From positions 1,178,001 to 1,242,000 of the forward strand of contig NZ_CP087591.1 in assembly GCF_015594925.2 (NCBI RefSeq): 64,000 bases of DNA, given 5' to 3'. The position numbers and the translations under genes are program-made. Source of the stretch: Vibrio sp. VB16. Lineage in GTDB: Bacteria; Pseudomonadota; Gammaproteobacteria; Enterobacterales; Vibrionaceae. Below are positions 33,474 to 42,279 of the stretch, piece after piece. The stretch's first letter is position 1; each line of letters starts with the position of its first letter. The notes under the pieces are model-generated. The model searched no databases. It was given only the letters and a program-made list of their open reading frames with translations, and was not told the origin of the DNA.

Positions 33474-34634
33474 ATGAAAAATAGATTAAATTTTTGTGCT
33501 AAAACATCGTTAATGATTACATCATTGTTGGTTAGTGCGTCAGCTTTAGCGGCCAATCAATGGCCCGACTTACCTGTAGGCTTAAAAAGTGGAGTGAGCG
33601 CTCAGATAGGTGACAGGTTGTTTGTTGGTTTAGGTTCCGCAGGTAAAGAATTTTACATGTTGGACCTTAACAGTGTTGATAAAGGTTGGCAGAAAAAGGC
33701 TAACTTTGATGGTCCTGCACGAAGTGGGGCCACGGCTTCTGTTATTGATAACGAAATCTATATCTTTGGTGGGTCGGGTAAAATACAAGAGTCGGATGCC
33801 GCGCCAGTTTTGTTTGACACAATTTATCGTTACAACGTCAAATCAGACGCGTGGGCGCAAGTGAACAGTGCCTCTCCAGTTGGGCTATTGGGTGCCTCAT
33901 CGTATTCTCCAGACGGCAAAAGCATTGTCTTTTTTGGTGGCTATAACAAAGGTTATTTCGACCAATACCTGTCTGATGTCCTGACGACGGATAAGAATAA
34001 AGAGCCTGAAAAATGGCAGAAAATTGTCGATGATTATATGGGCATGAAGCCATCTGGTTACAAATGGAACCGCTCTGTTTTAACGTTTAAACCTGAAACG
34101 GGTAAGTGGGTTGATTTAGGGTTGTCGCCTTATCTACCAAACTGCGGTTCAGCACTAATTACGGACGGCAAACAGGCGACAATAATCAGTGGTGAGATAA
34201 AGCCAGGCTTAAGAACGGCCGAGGTTAAACAGTATCAGTATGGGCAACCACAACCGTGGCAGAGCCTACATTCTCTTCCTGCACCATCCGGTTCTCCTGT
34301 TCAAGAAGGTGTCGCGGGCGCATTCGCTGGCGAAAGTAATGGAGCACTAATCGTTGCTGGAGGCGCAAATTTCCACGGGGCAAAAGGGGCGTTTGAAAGC
34401 GGGAAAATGTTCGCACATAACGGCTTTGGTAAAGCATTTAACCCAGAAATGTATGTATTAAAAGATGGCTTATGGGCCCAAGTTAATAACCTACCTGAAG
34501 GGCTCGCATATGGTGCTTCTTTTACAACGAACGACGGGGTACTTATCGTCGGCGGTGAAGACGGTGCGCGTAAAGCCAGTAAGACCGCGTACTTGCTAAG
34601 CTGGAACGGTAAAGATGTCACCATACAAGATTAA
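33474..34634 (+). CDS. nanM: N-acetylneuraminate epimerase (mutarotase), periplasmic kelch protein
   Basis: A 386-residue protein with a Sec signal peptide (LLVSASALAANQ, cleavage near residue 27) and six kelch-type repeats (for example DNEIYIFGGSGK, SIVFFGGYNKG, ALIVAGGANFHG, GVLIVGGEDGA). It matches NanM, which speeds conversion of alpha-Neu5Ac to the beta anomer in the periplasm before uptake, here by SiaP. Conserved Arg and Glu residues in NIISGEIKPGLRT are in the region of the E. coli active site. It forms a pair with the next gene, 15 bases downstream. Confidence 0.92.
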   Translation: MKNRLNFCAKTSLMITSLLVSASALAANQWPDLPVGLKSGVSAQIGDRLFVGLGSAGKEFYMLDLNSVDKGWQKKANFDGPARSGATASVIDNEIYIFGGSGKIQESDAAPVLFDTIYRYNVKSDAWAQVNSASPVGLLGASSYSPDGKSIVFFGGYNKGYFDQYLSDVLTTDKNKEPEKWQKIVDDYMGMKPSGYKWNRSVLTFKPETGKWVDLGLSPYLPNCGSALITDGKQATIISGEIKPGLRTAEVKQYQYGQPQPWQSLHSLPAPSGSPVQEGVAGAFAGESNGALIVAGGANFHGAKGAFESGKMFAHNGFGKAFNPEMYVLKDGLWAQVNNLPEGLAYGASFTTNDGVLIVGGEDGARKASKTAYLLSWNGKDVTIQD

Positions 34635-34649
34635 CGTTTGGAGTAATAA

Positions 34650-35711
34650 ATGTCTGTAGTTTTTGAAAGTTTGCCAGATTTACCTGAAGGGGTAAAAAAC
34701 GGCGTCGCAACAAGAGATGGTAAGACGCTCTATGCTGGATTGGGTAGCGCAGGAACGCGTTTCTTTTGCCTCAATTTGGACGACCTATCTTCAGGTTGGC
34801 AACGCGCTAATGACTTTCCGGGTGTGGAAAGGAATGACGCGGTATACATTACAGACGAAAAAGGTGTTTGGGTATTCTCAGGGGCTGGAACCCCTGAGGG
34901 TTCTCAACATGCACAAGTGCTTGTTGATGTGTATCGATTCGATTTTTTAGACAAAAAATGGCACAAGGTAGCGACGGAGACACCGGTCGGTCTGTTAGGT
35001 GGCAGCGGTTGTGAAATATCAAAAGGACAGTTCGTGTTTTTTGGTGGATACAACAAGCAAACCTTTGACAATTTCTGTCAGAAGATGGCAAATATAGATA
35101 CAGACAAAAACCCACAGCAGCGACAAGTTCTACTGACAGAATTTATGTCTCAAGAGCCTGAAAAGTACGGTTGGAATAAAGATATTATTCGGTATGACAC
35201 CCATCAAAATCGATGGGAGTTGATACAGGAAAATCCATTTACGGCGAACTGTGGTGCCGCCTTAATCTCGAAAGGCAACAAAGTTACCTTGATCGATGGA
35301 GAGATCAAACCGGGATTGAGAAGTACGGAAGTGAAACAGTTTACGTTTGATGAAACCTATCGTTTTGAATCATCAGTTCTTGCATCGATTCATTCAAATA
35401 AAGAAGAGCATGAAGGGTTAGCTGGTGCCTATTCTGGTGAATTGAATGGTCACTGTTTTGCGATCGGAGGTGCCTATTTTGTGGGCAGTCAATACAATCT
35501 AAGAAATGGACAGTGGTATACGCACCAAGGTTTAACAAAGCACTACAGCGATGCAGTGTGGTGTTTAGATGGTGAGTCATGGAAAATAGTGGCGCGGTTG
35601 CCAGAAGGCGCAGCTTATGGTGCATCCGTTAGCTGCGAAAAAGAATTAATACTCGTTGGTGGTGAAAATTTCGACCAACAAGCATTAGTACGTTGTTATT
35701 TAATCAGATGA
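34650..35711 (+). CDS. NanM-like kelch protein without signal peptide
   Basis: A 353-residue homologue of the upstream NanM. Block by block it repeats the same architecture: FESLPDLPEGVKNGVA, LYAGLGSAGTRFF, VGLLGGSGCE, FVFFGGYNKQ, TANCGAALIS, LIDGEIKPGLRSTEVKQF and GAAYGASVSCEKELILVGGE. The signal peptide is missing, so it should stay in the cytoplasm. It probably arose by tandem duplication of nanM followed by loss of export (inference). Possible roles are anomerisation of imported Neu5Ac or handling of anhydro or dehydro sialic acids, both of which have been proposed for this fold. Catalytic GEIKPGLR is kept. Confidence 0.85.
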   Translation: MSVVFESLPDLPEGVKNGVATRDGKTLYAGLGSAGTRFFCLNLDDLSSGWQRANDFPGVERNDAVYITDEKGVWVFSGAGTPEGSQHAQVLVDVYRFDFLDKKWHKVATETPVGLLGGSGCEISKGQFVFFGGYNKQTFDNFCQKMANIDTDKNPQQRQVLLTEFMSQEPEKYGWNKDIIRYDTHQNRWELIQENPFTANCGAALISKGNKVTLIDGEIKPGLRSTEVKQFTFDETYRFESSVLASIHSNKEEHEGLAGAYSGELNGHCFAIGGAYFVGSQYNLRNGQWYTHQGLTKHYSDAVWCLDGESWKIVARLPEGAAYGASVSCEKELILVGGENFDQQALVRCYLIR

Positions 35712-35878
35712 ATTTGGGTTACTAGCCCCTATTAGTACTTCTTGATTTATCTGCACTTATTAACAACAGGTTGAATCACCAGCAATTGTCTAGTCAACAT
35801 TTGCTGGTGATTTGCCACTATCAAACGATCTTCTCTATTATCAAACCATCGGTACACACAAGCCGAAAAGAGCTTTTA

Positions 35879-37045
35879 ATGACAAATAACAAATATCTAA
35901 TACTCGCGGCCGTCGTATTGCTTCAAGCTTGTATTGGCGGGACCTATTCATGGTCAATTTACGACGCGGAATTTATCCAAAACTATCAAGTCGATCCCGT
36001 GTATTCAACGATGCCTTTTAACGTGTTTTATGTTGTGTTTCCTCTGACATTACTGTTTTCTCACCGCATAATTTCTCGTTTTGGTACTCGAATGAGTGCG
36101 CAGATTGGTATCGCTCTTTTTGCTTTTGGGTGGCTCCTCTCTAATTTTGGTGACGTTAATTTTATCTTCACCATTATCGGTGTTGGTGTCATAGGAGGCA
36201 TCGGCGTTGGGCTCACCTACCTTGTTCCCATATTGGTTGGTATAGCGTGGTTTCCCAATAGAGGCGGTTTAATAACAGGATTAGCCGTTGGTGGCTTTGC
36301 TGCCGGAGCCGCACTTGTTGGTGAGTTCTCTAATTATCTGATTTATAATGCAGAATTTACGCCGTTTACTGCGTTGTCGGTGGTTGGAGGGCTCTATTTT
36401 GTTGTTGGGTTTATACCAGCTACTCTGATGTATCGACCCATGACTGCCTACCATCAATCGAAAGAAACGTTCCATATCAATCTAGGTGACTTGCTCAAAG
36501 ACCCCTTGTTTTTGGGTTTATTTATTGCGATGACCGTTGGCTTAACGGCTGGTTTCTTTGTAAACAGTAAGATTGTGCTTATTGCTGGAAGTGGATTCGA
36601 GTCGTTTATTTCTCTGGTTGCCGTATTTGCGTTGTGTAATGCAATAGGGCGTGTCGCTTGGGGGGCAATGAGCGACATTATTTCTGTGACTAATTGTTTG
36701 AAGGCGAATTTATTGCTACAGGCGATATCAATATTTAGCCTGTTATGGCTATTCAACTTTGAGTCGTCACCGCTTGTGTTAGCTGCGTTGGCCGGGTTTA
36801 ACTACGGTGGAGTTCTTGTATTGTACGCCTCAAGAGTGCGTCAGAAATGGGGAGAAAATGCACTAACCAAGGTATATTCCTGGTTGTTTTTGTCGAACAT
36901 TGTTGCCGCTATCATTAATTCTTTTTTGAGTGGTATTTTCTCGAACTCTGGAGCAGAGCGTGTGGCGATAATTCTCACCGTAATACTTGTCGTTGGTTTT
37001 GCGGGGTTATTCTATAGGCGTAAGCTGGTCAGCATTCCAAGCTAA
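35879..37045 (+). CDS. MFS permease, oxalate/formate antiporter-like branch
   Basis: A 388-residue, about 12-helix permease. I start at ATG 35879 (MTNNKYLILAAVVLLQACIGGTYSWSIY) with AAAAGAG upstream; the frame extends 36 codons further but the added part is non-hydrophobic leader. The first helix with CIGGTYSWS and later GGIGVGLTYLVPILVGIAWFPNRGG fit the OFA family of monocarboxylate transporters. It follows the two kelch genes by 167 bases and may belong to the sialic acid regulon; if so it could move a sialic acid variant or a product acid such as pyruvate. Substrate unproven. REP-type repeats begin shortly after the stop. Confidence 0.8.
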   Translation: MTNNKYLILAAVVLLQACIGGTYSWSIYDAEFIQNYQVDPVYSTMPFNVFYVVFPLTLLFSHRIISRFGTRMSAQIGIALFAFGWLLSNFGDVNFIFTIIGVGVIGGIGVGLTYLVPILVGIAWFPNRGGLITGLAVGGFAAGAALVGEFSNYLIYNAEFTPFTALSVVGGLYFVVGFIPATLMYRPMTAYHQSKETFHINLGDLLKDPLFLGLFIAMTVGLTAGFFVNSKIVLIAGSGFESFISLVAVFALCNAIGRVAWGAMSDIISVTNCLKANLLLQAISIFSLLWLFNFESSPLVLAALAGFNYGGVLVLYASRVRQKWGENALTKVYSWLFLSNIVAAIINSFLSGIFSNSGAERVAIILTVILVVGFAGLFYRRKLVSIPS

Positions 37046-37076
37046 TTTGATTCATAAAAAACACCACAGTCAATAT

Positions 37077-37230
37077 GGTCATGCCGTTCAGTTTAGGCTA
37101 CTGGCCCTATTACCTTCACTAAATCTACGTCATCTCTACGAAAATTGACCTATTTTCTCGAAAACCGACGTCATCCCCATGAAAATGGGGATCTAATCTC
37201 ACCAAGATTCCCGTTTTCACGGGAATGACG
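37077..37230. repeat. REP-like palindromic elements and diverged inverted arm
   Basis: GTCATCCCC-ATGAAAAT-GGGGATCT (37170-37193) and AGATTCCC-GTTTTCAC-GGGAATGAC (37205-37229) are two REP-type hairpins pointing at each other across a short spacer. Upstream, GTCATGCCGTTCAGTTTAG and CTAAATCTACGTCATC look like a degenerate, inverted copy of the 48-base unit that follows. Elements of this kind are dispersed in vibrio genomes. Confidence 0.7.
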
Positions 37231-37710
37231 AAGTATTTAGCACTAACTGAACAGCATTACGTTTTCACGGGGATGACGAAGTATTTAGCATTAACCGAAC
37301 AGCATTACGTTTTCACGGGAATGACGAAGTATTTAGCACTAACCGAACAGCATTACGTCTGCACGGGAATGACGAAGTATTTAGCACTAACCGAACAGCA
37401 TTACGTTTTCACGGGGATGACGAAGTATTTAGCATTAACCGAACAGCATTACGTTTTCACGGGAATGACGAAGTATTTAGCACTAACCGAACAGCATTAC
37501 GTCTGCACGGGAATGACGAAGTATTTAGCACTAACCGAACAGCATTACGTTTTCACGGGAATGACGAAGTATTTAGCACTAACCGAACAGCATTACGTCT
37601 GCACGGGAATGACGAAGTATTTAGCACTAACCGAACAGCATTACGTTTTCACGGGAATGACGAAGTATTTAGCACTAACCGAACAGCATTACATTTGCAC
37701 GGGAATGACG
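37212..37710. repeat. 48-bp tandem array, about ten units, derived from a REP half
   Basis: The unit carries ACGGG(A/G)ATGACG, AAGTATTTAGCA, (C/T)TAACCGAACAG and CATTACG with no length change between copies. It stays open as a repeated 16-residue peptide (MTKYLALTEQHYVFTG, F or C at position 14), but there is no ribosome site and the unit contains a REP half-palindrome, so I do not call a gene. The variants GTTTTCACG and GTCTGCACG alternate in the order F F C F F C F C F C, and GGGGATG/GCATTAAC mark units 2 and 5. This points to duplication of a 144-base block followed by a 96-base one. Confidence 0.85.
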
Positions 37711-37783
37711 GCGAATAAGTGGGGACTTTCTCTTAACTGATCATCACTGCGCCAATTCGGTATTTCACCATTAAAAATACCTA

Positions 37784-39001
37784 TTATTCGAACACATACG
37801 ATTCGGGTACTACAACGATACCTTTGTCAGAAATGGTAAAGTGCTTAGTGTCCTCGGCTGGATTAAGTCCGATTTCTGTGCCGTCCGGAATCTTCACGTG
37901 TTTATCAATAATGCAGTTTTTAAGTTGGCAGTTTTCGCCTACTTCTACGTGGTCAAAGAGAATGCTATCAGAGACCGTTGCCCCATCATTGACCCGCACG
38001 TTAGATGATAAGACAGAATTTTGAACAGATCCGCCAGAGATGATTACACCGCTTGAAATAAGTGAATTGATAAAAATCCCTTCATTGCCTGTTGCAGAAG
38101 AGGTCGTTCTCGCGGGCGGTAATTGCGGTTCATATGTGCGGATTGCCCAATCGCGTTGATATAAATCCATCGGAGGAACCGGCTCCAATAAATCCATGTT
38201 GGCTTGATAGAAAGAGTCGATAGTACCGACATCGCGCCAGTATGCGTCGTTGGTTACTCGTCCGGTGTCGCCGCCAAATTTATGCGCAAAAACCTTATCC
38301 TGATTAATCAGTTTAGGGATAACGTTTTTACCAAAATCGTTGCTAGAGCTGGGGTCTTCTGCGTCTCTTTCTAACGCCTCAGTTAATGCGTCAATAGTGA
38401 AAACGTAGATACCCATAGAGGCCAGACTTTTATTTGGGTCGTTTGGGAGTGAAGCGGGTTTTTCAGGCTTTTCTTCAAATGCGATGATTTTGTTTTGTTC
38501 ATCAGTGGCCATCACGCCAAATTCGCTCGCTTGTTCAATGGGGACTTCCATACACGCGATAGTTAGATCCGCACCTGTCTCTTTGTGGCGCTGAATCATT
38601 GGGTCATAGTCCATACGGTAAATATGGTCACCGGAAAGTACCACCACATATTTTGCTTCACTACGAGATAAAAGCCACAGGTTCTGAAAGATGGCATCAG
38701 CCGTTCCGCTATACCATTTATCACCTTTTCTCATTTGAGGCGGCACGACAGTAACGTACTCACCGAGTTCTGGATTAAACACTGACCATCCGTCTCGAAG
38801 GTGTTTTTGTAATGAATGTGACTTGTACTGTGTGAGGACTAAGATTCGTCGTAAGCCGGAGTGGAGGCAATTAGTCAGGGTGTAATCGATGATTCGATAT
38901 TTACCACCAAACGGTACTGCGGGTTTTGCACGATTGTCGGTCAGTGGTGACAGACGCGAGCCCATTCCACCGGCGAGTACTACCGTTAAAGTCTCTTGCA
39001 T
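37784..39001 (-). CDS. glgC: Glucose-1-phosphate adenylyltransferase
   Basis: A 405-residue ADP-glucose pyrophosphorylase, the committed step of glycogen synthesis. TVVLAGGMGSRLSPLTDNRAKPAVPFGGKYRIIDYTLTN in order contains the nucleotide-binding GGxGxRL loop and the KPAVPFG substrate site; GDHIYRMDY holds the metal-binding Asp; FEEKP and the C-terminal left-handed beta-helix hexapeptides (VNDGATVSDSIL) follow. I start at ATG 39001 with AGGGAG 8 bases upstream; a GTG three codons earlier is weaker. No other glg gene is adjacent, so this is an isolated copy. V. cholerae has two GlgC paralogues and this resembles one of them. Confidence 0.95.
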   Translation of the reverse strand: MQETLTVVLAGGMGSRLSPLTDNRAKPAVPFGGKYRIIDYTLTNCLHSGLRRILVLTQYKSHSLQKHLRDGWSVFNPELGEYVTVVPPQMRKGDKWYSGTADAIFQNLWLLSRSEAKYVVVLSGDHIYRMDYDPMIQRHKETGADLTIACMEVPIEQASEFGVMATDEQNKIIAFEEKPEKPASLPNDPNKSLASMGIYVFTIDALTEALERDAEDPSSSNDFGKNVIPKLINQDKVFAHKFGGDTGRVTNDAYWRDVGTIDSFYQANMDLLEPVPPMDLYQRDWAIRTYEPQLPPARTTSSATGNEGIFINSLISSGVIISGGSVQNSVLSSNVRVNDGATVSDSILFDHVEVGENCQLKNCIIDKHVKIPDGTEIGLNPAEDTKHFTISDKGIVVVPESYVFE

Positions 39002-39185
39002 TTTTATCACTCCCTGATTAAGTGCATCTTACTAATTATGGATTATTTACGTAGATCGATTCAAGGATCGAGCCAAGTATTAACTCAATGAAATATAAGA
39101 ACATTTAATTCGAAATGTTTATTAATGCACCATATTGAAGCGAACTAAAAACGGGGGTGCACCAAGACAACGCAGAAACCGATTA

Positions 39186-40067
39186 TCATGTGCTACAAAA
39201 TGACGCTTGTATGGTCTTTATGAACCAGTCGTATCGGGCTGGCAGGGACCGATATCGCTTCTGTACAAGATACAGGGATTCCTTAATTTCTGTTGTTAGG
39301 GGCAAAATAGTAATTTGGTCTAAATCTGGAAACGCATTCACTGCACTGGATGGAAGCAAGGTAAAACCTAACCCTTTTGCGACTGGATAAAGTATTTGGC
39401 TTAGCTGATTAATATAGCCAGAATGTTGGATGTTATTTAGCTCATGCTCTTGATTATAAGCGGACAAAAACTGAAGCAAGTAATGTTCGCAATCTGGGTG
39501 ATTGATAATGCCTAATGATTTCAGGTCGTTTAGATTCCAGTCTTGAGAATCAAACCCTTTTGGGACCACTAAGCACAGTTTCTCTTCACCAATTAACTGG
39601 TATTCAAGTTGAGGAGAGGGGATTTTTTGTGTCACGATACCCAGATCAATCTTGCGGTTTAATAACTCATCGACGATGCGATAATTTGGTGCAGATTCTA
39701 ACGAGATGAATAAGGATGGGTGTTCTATTTGCCGGTCGAGAAAAACCGCCTGAAACTGCATACATAAAGAACCAGACATCGAAAATAGACAACTGCCAAT
39801 ATAAGGCGAGTCAACTTTAATGGCTTCCATCAGTGCGTTTTCATGTTGTTGCAGTGTTAATGCGTATTGATAAACCTTCTGCCCCGCGTCTGTGAGTTCA
39901 AACTGTTTGCCTGTTTTTTCGATCAGTGGGGCATTTAATTGTACTTCCAGTTTTTTAATATGCTGACTTACACCGGGTTGAGTCATGAACAGTTTTTCAG
40001 CCGTTTTGGTAAAATGACCGACTTCAACCAAGGTGATAAATGTATTTAACCACTGCGCGTTGAGCAT
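39186..40067 (-). CDS. LysR-family transcriptional regulator
   Basis: A 293-residue regulator with the LysR helix-turn-helix at the N-terminus (LNTFITLVEVGHFTKTAEKLFMTQPGVSQHIKKLEVQLNAPLIEKTGKQFELTDAG in order, residues about 8-62) and a periplasmic-binding-like effector domain behind it. It lies between glgC (minus) and the LolA/ABC/barrel operon (plus), divergent from the latter with a 178-base AT-rich spacer, so it is a candidate regulator of that operon and of itself, as is usual for LysR proteins. The effector cannot be inferred. Confidence 0.9.
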   Translation of the reverse strand: MLNAQWLNTFITLVEVGHFTKTAEKLFMTQPGVSQHIKKLEVQLNAPLIEKTGKQFELTDAGQKVYQYALTLQQHENALMEAIKVDSPYIGSCLFSMSGSLCMQFQAVFLDRQIEHPSLFISLESAPNYRIVDELLNRKIDLGIVTQKIPSPQLEYQLIGEEKLCLVVPKGFDSQDWNLNDLKSLGIINHPDCEHYLLQFLSAYNQEHELNNIQHSGYINQLSQILYPVAKGLGFTLLPSSAVNAFPDLDQITILPLTTEIKESLYLVQKRYRSLPARYDWFIKTIQASFCST

Positions 40068-40245
40068 AAAGACGAACCCTAAATTAATAACAATATATTA
40101 TTAAAATAAGAGTAAATGATAAATTTTGATTAATCTAGTTCCGTTTCTTTATTTTGACCATCATACCGTATTGCTTAGGACGTCTAATAAATAGCCATGA
40201 ACAACTGCTATATTATCTTTAGGTATTTGATAACTGGGTGAAAGC

Positions 40246-40998
40246 ATGCGCATTAATTCAATATTTTTCTTTGTTATTTTCTCTTTCTTTTCTGGTTCAG
40301 CATTGGCTGAATCCGCTTTTGATATTGTCGATAAATCAGACAAGCAGATGCGTGGCGACTCTAGTTATACCGTAGCAACAATGAACATTATTCGACCGGA
40401 TTGGACTCGTAGTATGAGCATGAAAAGTTGGACAAAAGGAAAAGATCTTTCTTTGGTTTTAGTAACCGCACCTGCGAAGGACAAGGGCAGTACCTCCCTT
40501 AAACGTCAACGTGAGATGTGGAATTGGATCCCTAGTATTGAACGAATAATTAAAATCGCCCCTTCTATGCTAAGTCAATCCTGGATGGGCTCCGACTTTA
40601 CCAATGACGATCTTATCAACCAATCATCCATTGTGGTGGACTATGATCACGTGTTTATCCAAGAAGAATGGTTTGATGGAGAATTGACTTATGTCATCGA
40701 CGCTGTTGCCAAGCCAGACGCGCCTGTCGTGTGGAATAAGGTACGCCTTTGGATTTCAAAAGAGACGTATCTGCAACGTAAGGTCGCTTTTTATGATGAA
40801 TTTGATGAACTCGTTAATCTAATGCAAACCTATGATGTTAAAGCGCTAGGTGGTCGAATGATTGCAACGCGTATGGAGATGATCCCGACAGAAAAAGAAG
40901 GTCACAAAACAGAAATGATTACCCACGAAGCGCAATTTGATTTTGAAATTGGTGATGATTTTTTCTCGCAAAGCCAGATGAAATCCTTACGTGATTAA
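40246..40998 (+). CDS. LolA-like outer-membrane lipoprotein-sorting protein
   Basis: A 250-residue protein with a Sec signal peptide (FSFFSGSALA, then ES). The mature domain has the LolA-like curved-sheet pattern: a first helix around residues 23-36, strands SSYTVATMNIIRP and LSLVLVTAPAKDKGSTSLKRQREMWNWIPSIERIIKIAPSMLSQSWMGSDFTNDDL in order, then KVRLWISKETYLQRKVAFYDE. W-M-G-S-D-F-T-N-D-D is typical of the LolA-like 'lipoprotein-sorting' family found beside RND or ABC exporters, rather than of LolA itself. It presumably carries a hydrophobic cargo through the periplasm between the ABC permeases and the outer-membrane barrel encoded downstream. Confidence 0.8.
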   Translation: MRINSIFFFVIFSFFSGSALAESAFDIVDKSDKQMRGDSSYTVATMNIIRPDWTRSMSMKSWTKGKDLSLVLVTAPAKDKGSTSLKRQREMWNWIPSIERIIKIAPSMLSQSWMGSDFTNDDLINQSSIVVDYDHVFIQEEWFDGELTYVIDAVAKPDAPVVWNKVRLWISKETYLQRKVAFYDEFDELVNLMQTYDVKALGGRMIATRMEMIPTEKEGHKTEMITHEAQFDFEIGDDFFSQSQMKSLRD

Positions 40999-41049
40999 CG
41001 TGAGATGGAAGCGTAGCTTAGTAAAGCAGAGCAATAAAGAGAGACGAGC

Positions 41050-42279
41050 ATGTTAGTAAAGTTAGCGTGGCGTAACCTATGGAGGCAGAAACGGCGCACG
41101 TTTTTGACGGCTTCCGCACTCGCATTGGCGTTGTTCCTTTCTCTTTTGGTAAGAACGCTACAAGAAGGCACCTATCAAGCAAATATTGAAAATTCAGCTC
41201 GTTTCTATACAGGTCTCATTCAAGTGCAACACCCTGATTACGCGGATAGCTTAAGTATTGATGATGTTATCGCGACAACTGGAGAGGTAATTGTTCCAAT
41301 AGAGTCTCACTCGAACATCAACGTCATGTTGCCGCGTATTGAGTCATTTGCGCTTGCGGCTTCGGCGGAAAAGTCGAAAGGGGTTGTCGTGATGGGTGTC
41401 GATCCTGAGAAAGAAAATAACTACTCAAAGATCAGCGAGAAAGTGATTCTAGGTGAATATCTAACGGCTGATGACAAACAGGTTCTTGTTGGTGAAGGAT
41501 TGGCGAAATTCTTTAACCTGTCTGTTGGTGATGAGCTGGTTTTGTATGGTCAAGGGTATCGTGGTCAAACAGCCGCAGAGCTGTATCGGATTAAAGGGCT
41601 CATTCGCTTCCCATTACCGCAACTCGATAATCAACTGGTGTATCTACCACTTAAACTGGCACAAACCTTATACAGCGCAGATGGTCTTGTCACTTCGTGG
41701 GTATTGCACACCAAGGATATCACTCAGTTAGATCAAACCGTTTCGCAATTGAAAGCCAGCTATGGTGATAAATACAATGTCAGAGACTGGGAAGATTTAG
41801 CGCCAGAATTGTCTCAGCAGATCGCAATGGACAAAGCCGGTGGGATTTTTCTGATTTACATACTTTATGGTGTGGTTGGCTTTGGTTTATTTGCGACTAT
41901 TTTGATGATGACTTTAGAACGCCAAAGAGAATTTGGTGTTATGTTGGCGACCGGAATGTTGAGATCTCGTTTGTTGCAACTGATCGCTATTGAGTCTGTA
42001 TTCATCGCGGTTATTGGTGTGATGTTGGGGCTGCTCTGTTCGTTTCCTGTTTTAACCTATCTTTATTTCAATCCTATTGAGATCACCGGCGAGTCGGCAC
42101 AGCTCATGCGTGACTCTGGGTTCGAACCGATAATGCCAGTGCTTCTAGCGCCTTACCTGTTTATTAATCAGGTCTTCTCCGTGCTGACAATCTTAGCGCT
42201 TAGTCTTATTTATCCTATGCTCCGAATCTTAAAGTTAGAACTGCTCAGCGCATTAAAAGGTGGTGCTCATGCTCATTAA
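41050..42279 (+). CDS. ABC transporter permease, FtsX/MacB/LolC type (first)
   Basis: A 409-residue protein with one N-terminal membrane helix after LVKLAWRNLWRQKRRT, a large periplasmic domain (about 40-260) and three C-terminal helices from about 275: the FtsX/MacB topology used by LolC/E. These type VII ABC systems do not carry cargo through the membrane; they transmit mechanical force to periplasmic partners. The N-terminal cytoplasmic W-R-N-L-W-R motif is shared with the next permease. It starts 51 bases after the LolA-like gene and overlaps the second permease by 11 bases. Confidence 0.88.
   Translation: MLVKLAWRNLWRQKRRTFLTASALALALFLSLLVRTLQEGTYQANIENSARFYTGLIQVQHPDYADSLSIDDVIATTGEVIVPIESHSNINVMLPRIESFALAASAEKSKGVVVMGVDPEKENNYSKISEKVILGEYLTADDKQVLVGEGLAKFFNLSVGDELVLYGQGYRGQTAAELYRIKGLIRFPLPQLDNQLVYLPLKLAQTLYSADGLVTSWVLHTKDITQLDQTVSQLKASYGDKYNVRDWEDLAPELSQQIAMDKAGGIFLIYILYGVVGFGLFATILMMTLERQREFGVMLATGMLRSRLLQLIAIESVFIAVIGVMLGLLCSFPVLTYLYFNPIEITGESAQLMRDSGFEPIMPVLLAPYLFINQVFSVLTILALSLIYPMLRILKLELLSALKGGAHAH

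Noticed and set aside
37225..37740. 171-codon open frame encoding ten copies of a 16-residue repeat
   Set aside because: It is wholly inside the REP-derived tandem array, has no ribosome-binding site, and the unit length of 48 alone keeps the frame open. Reported as a repeat, not a gene.
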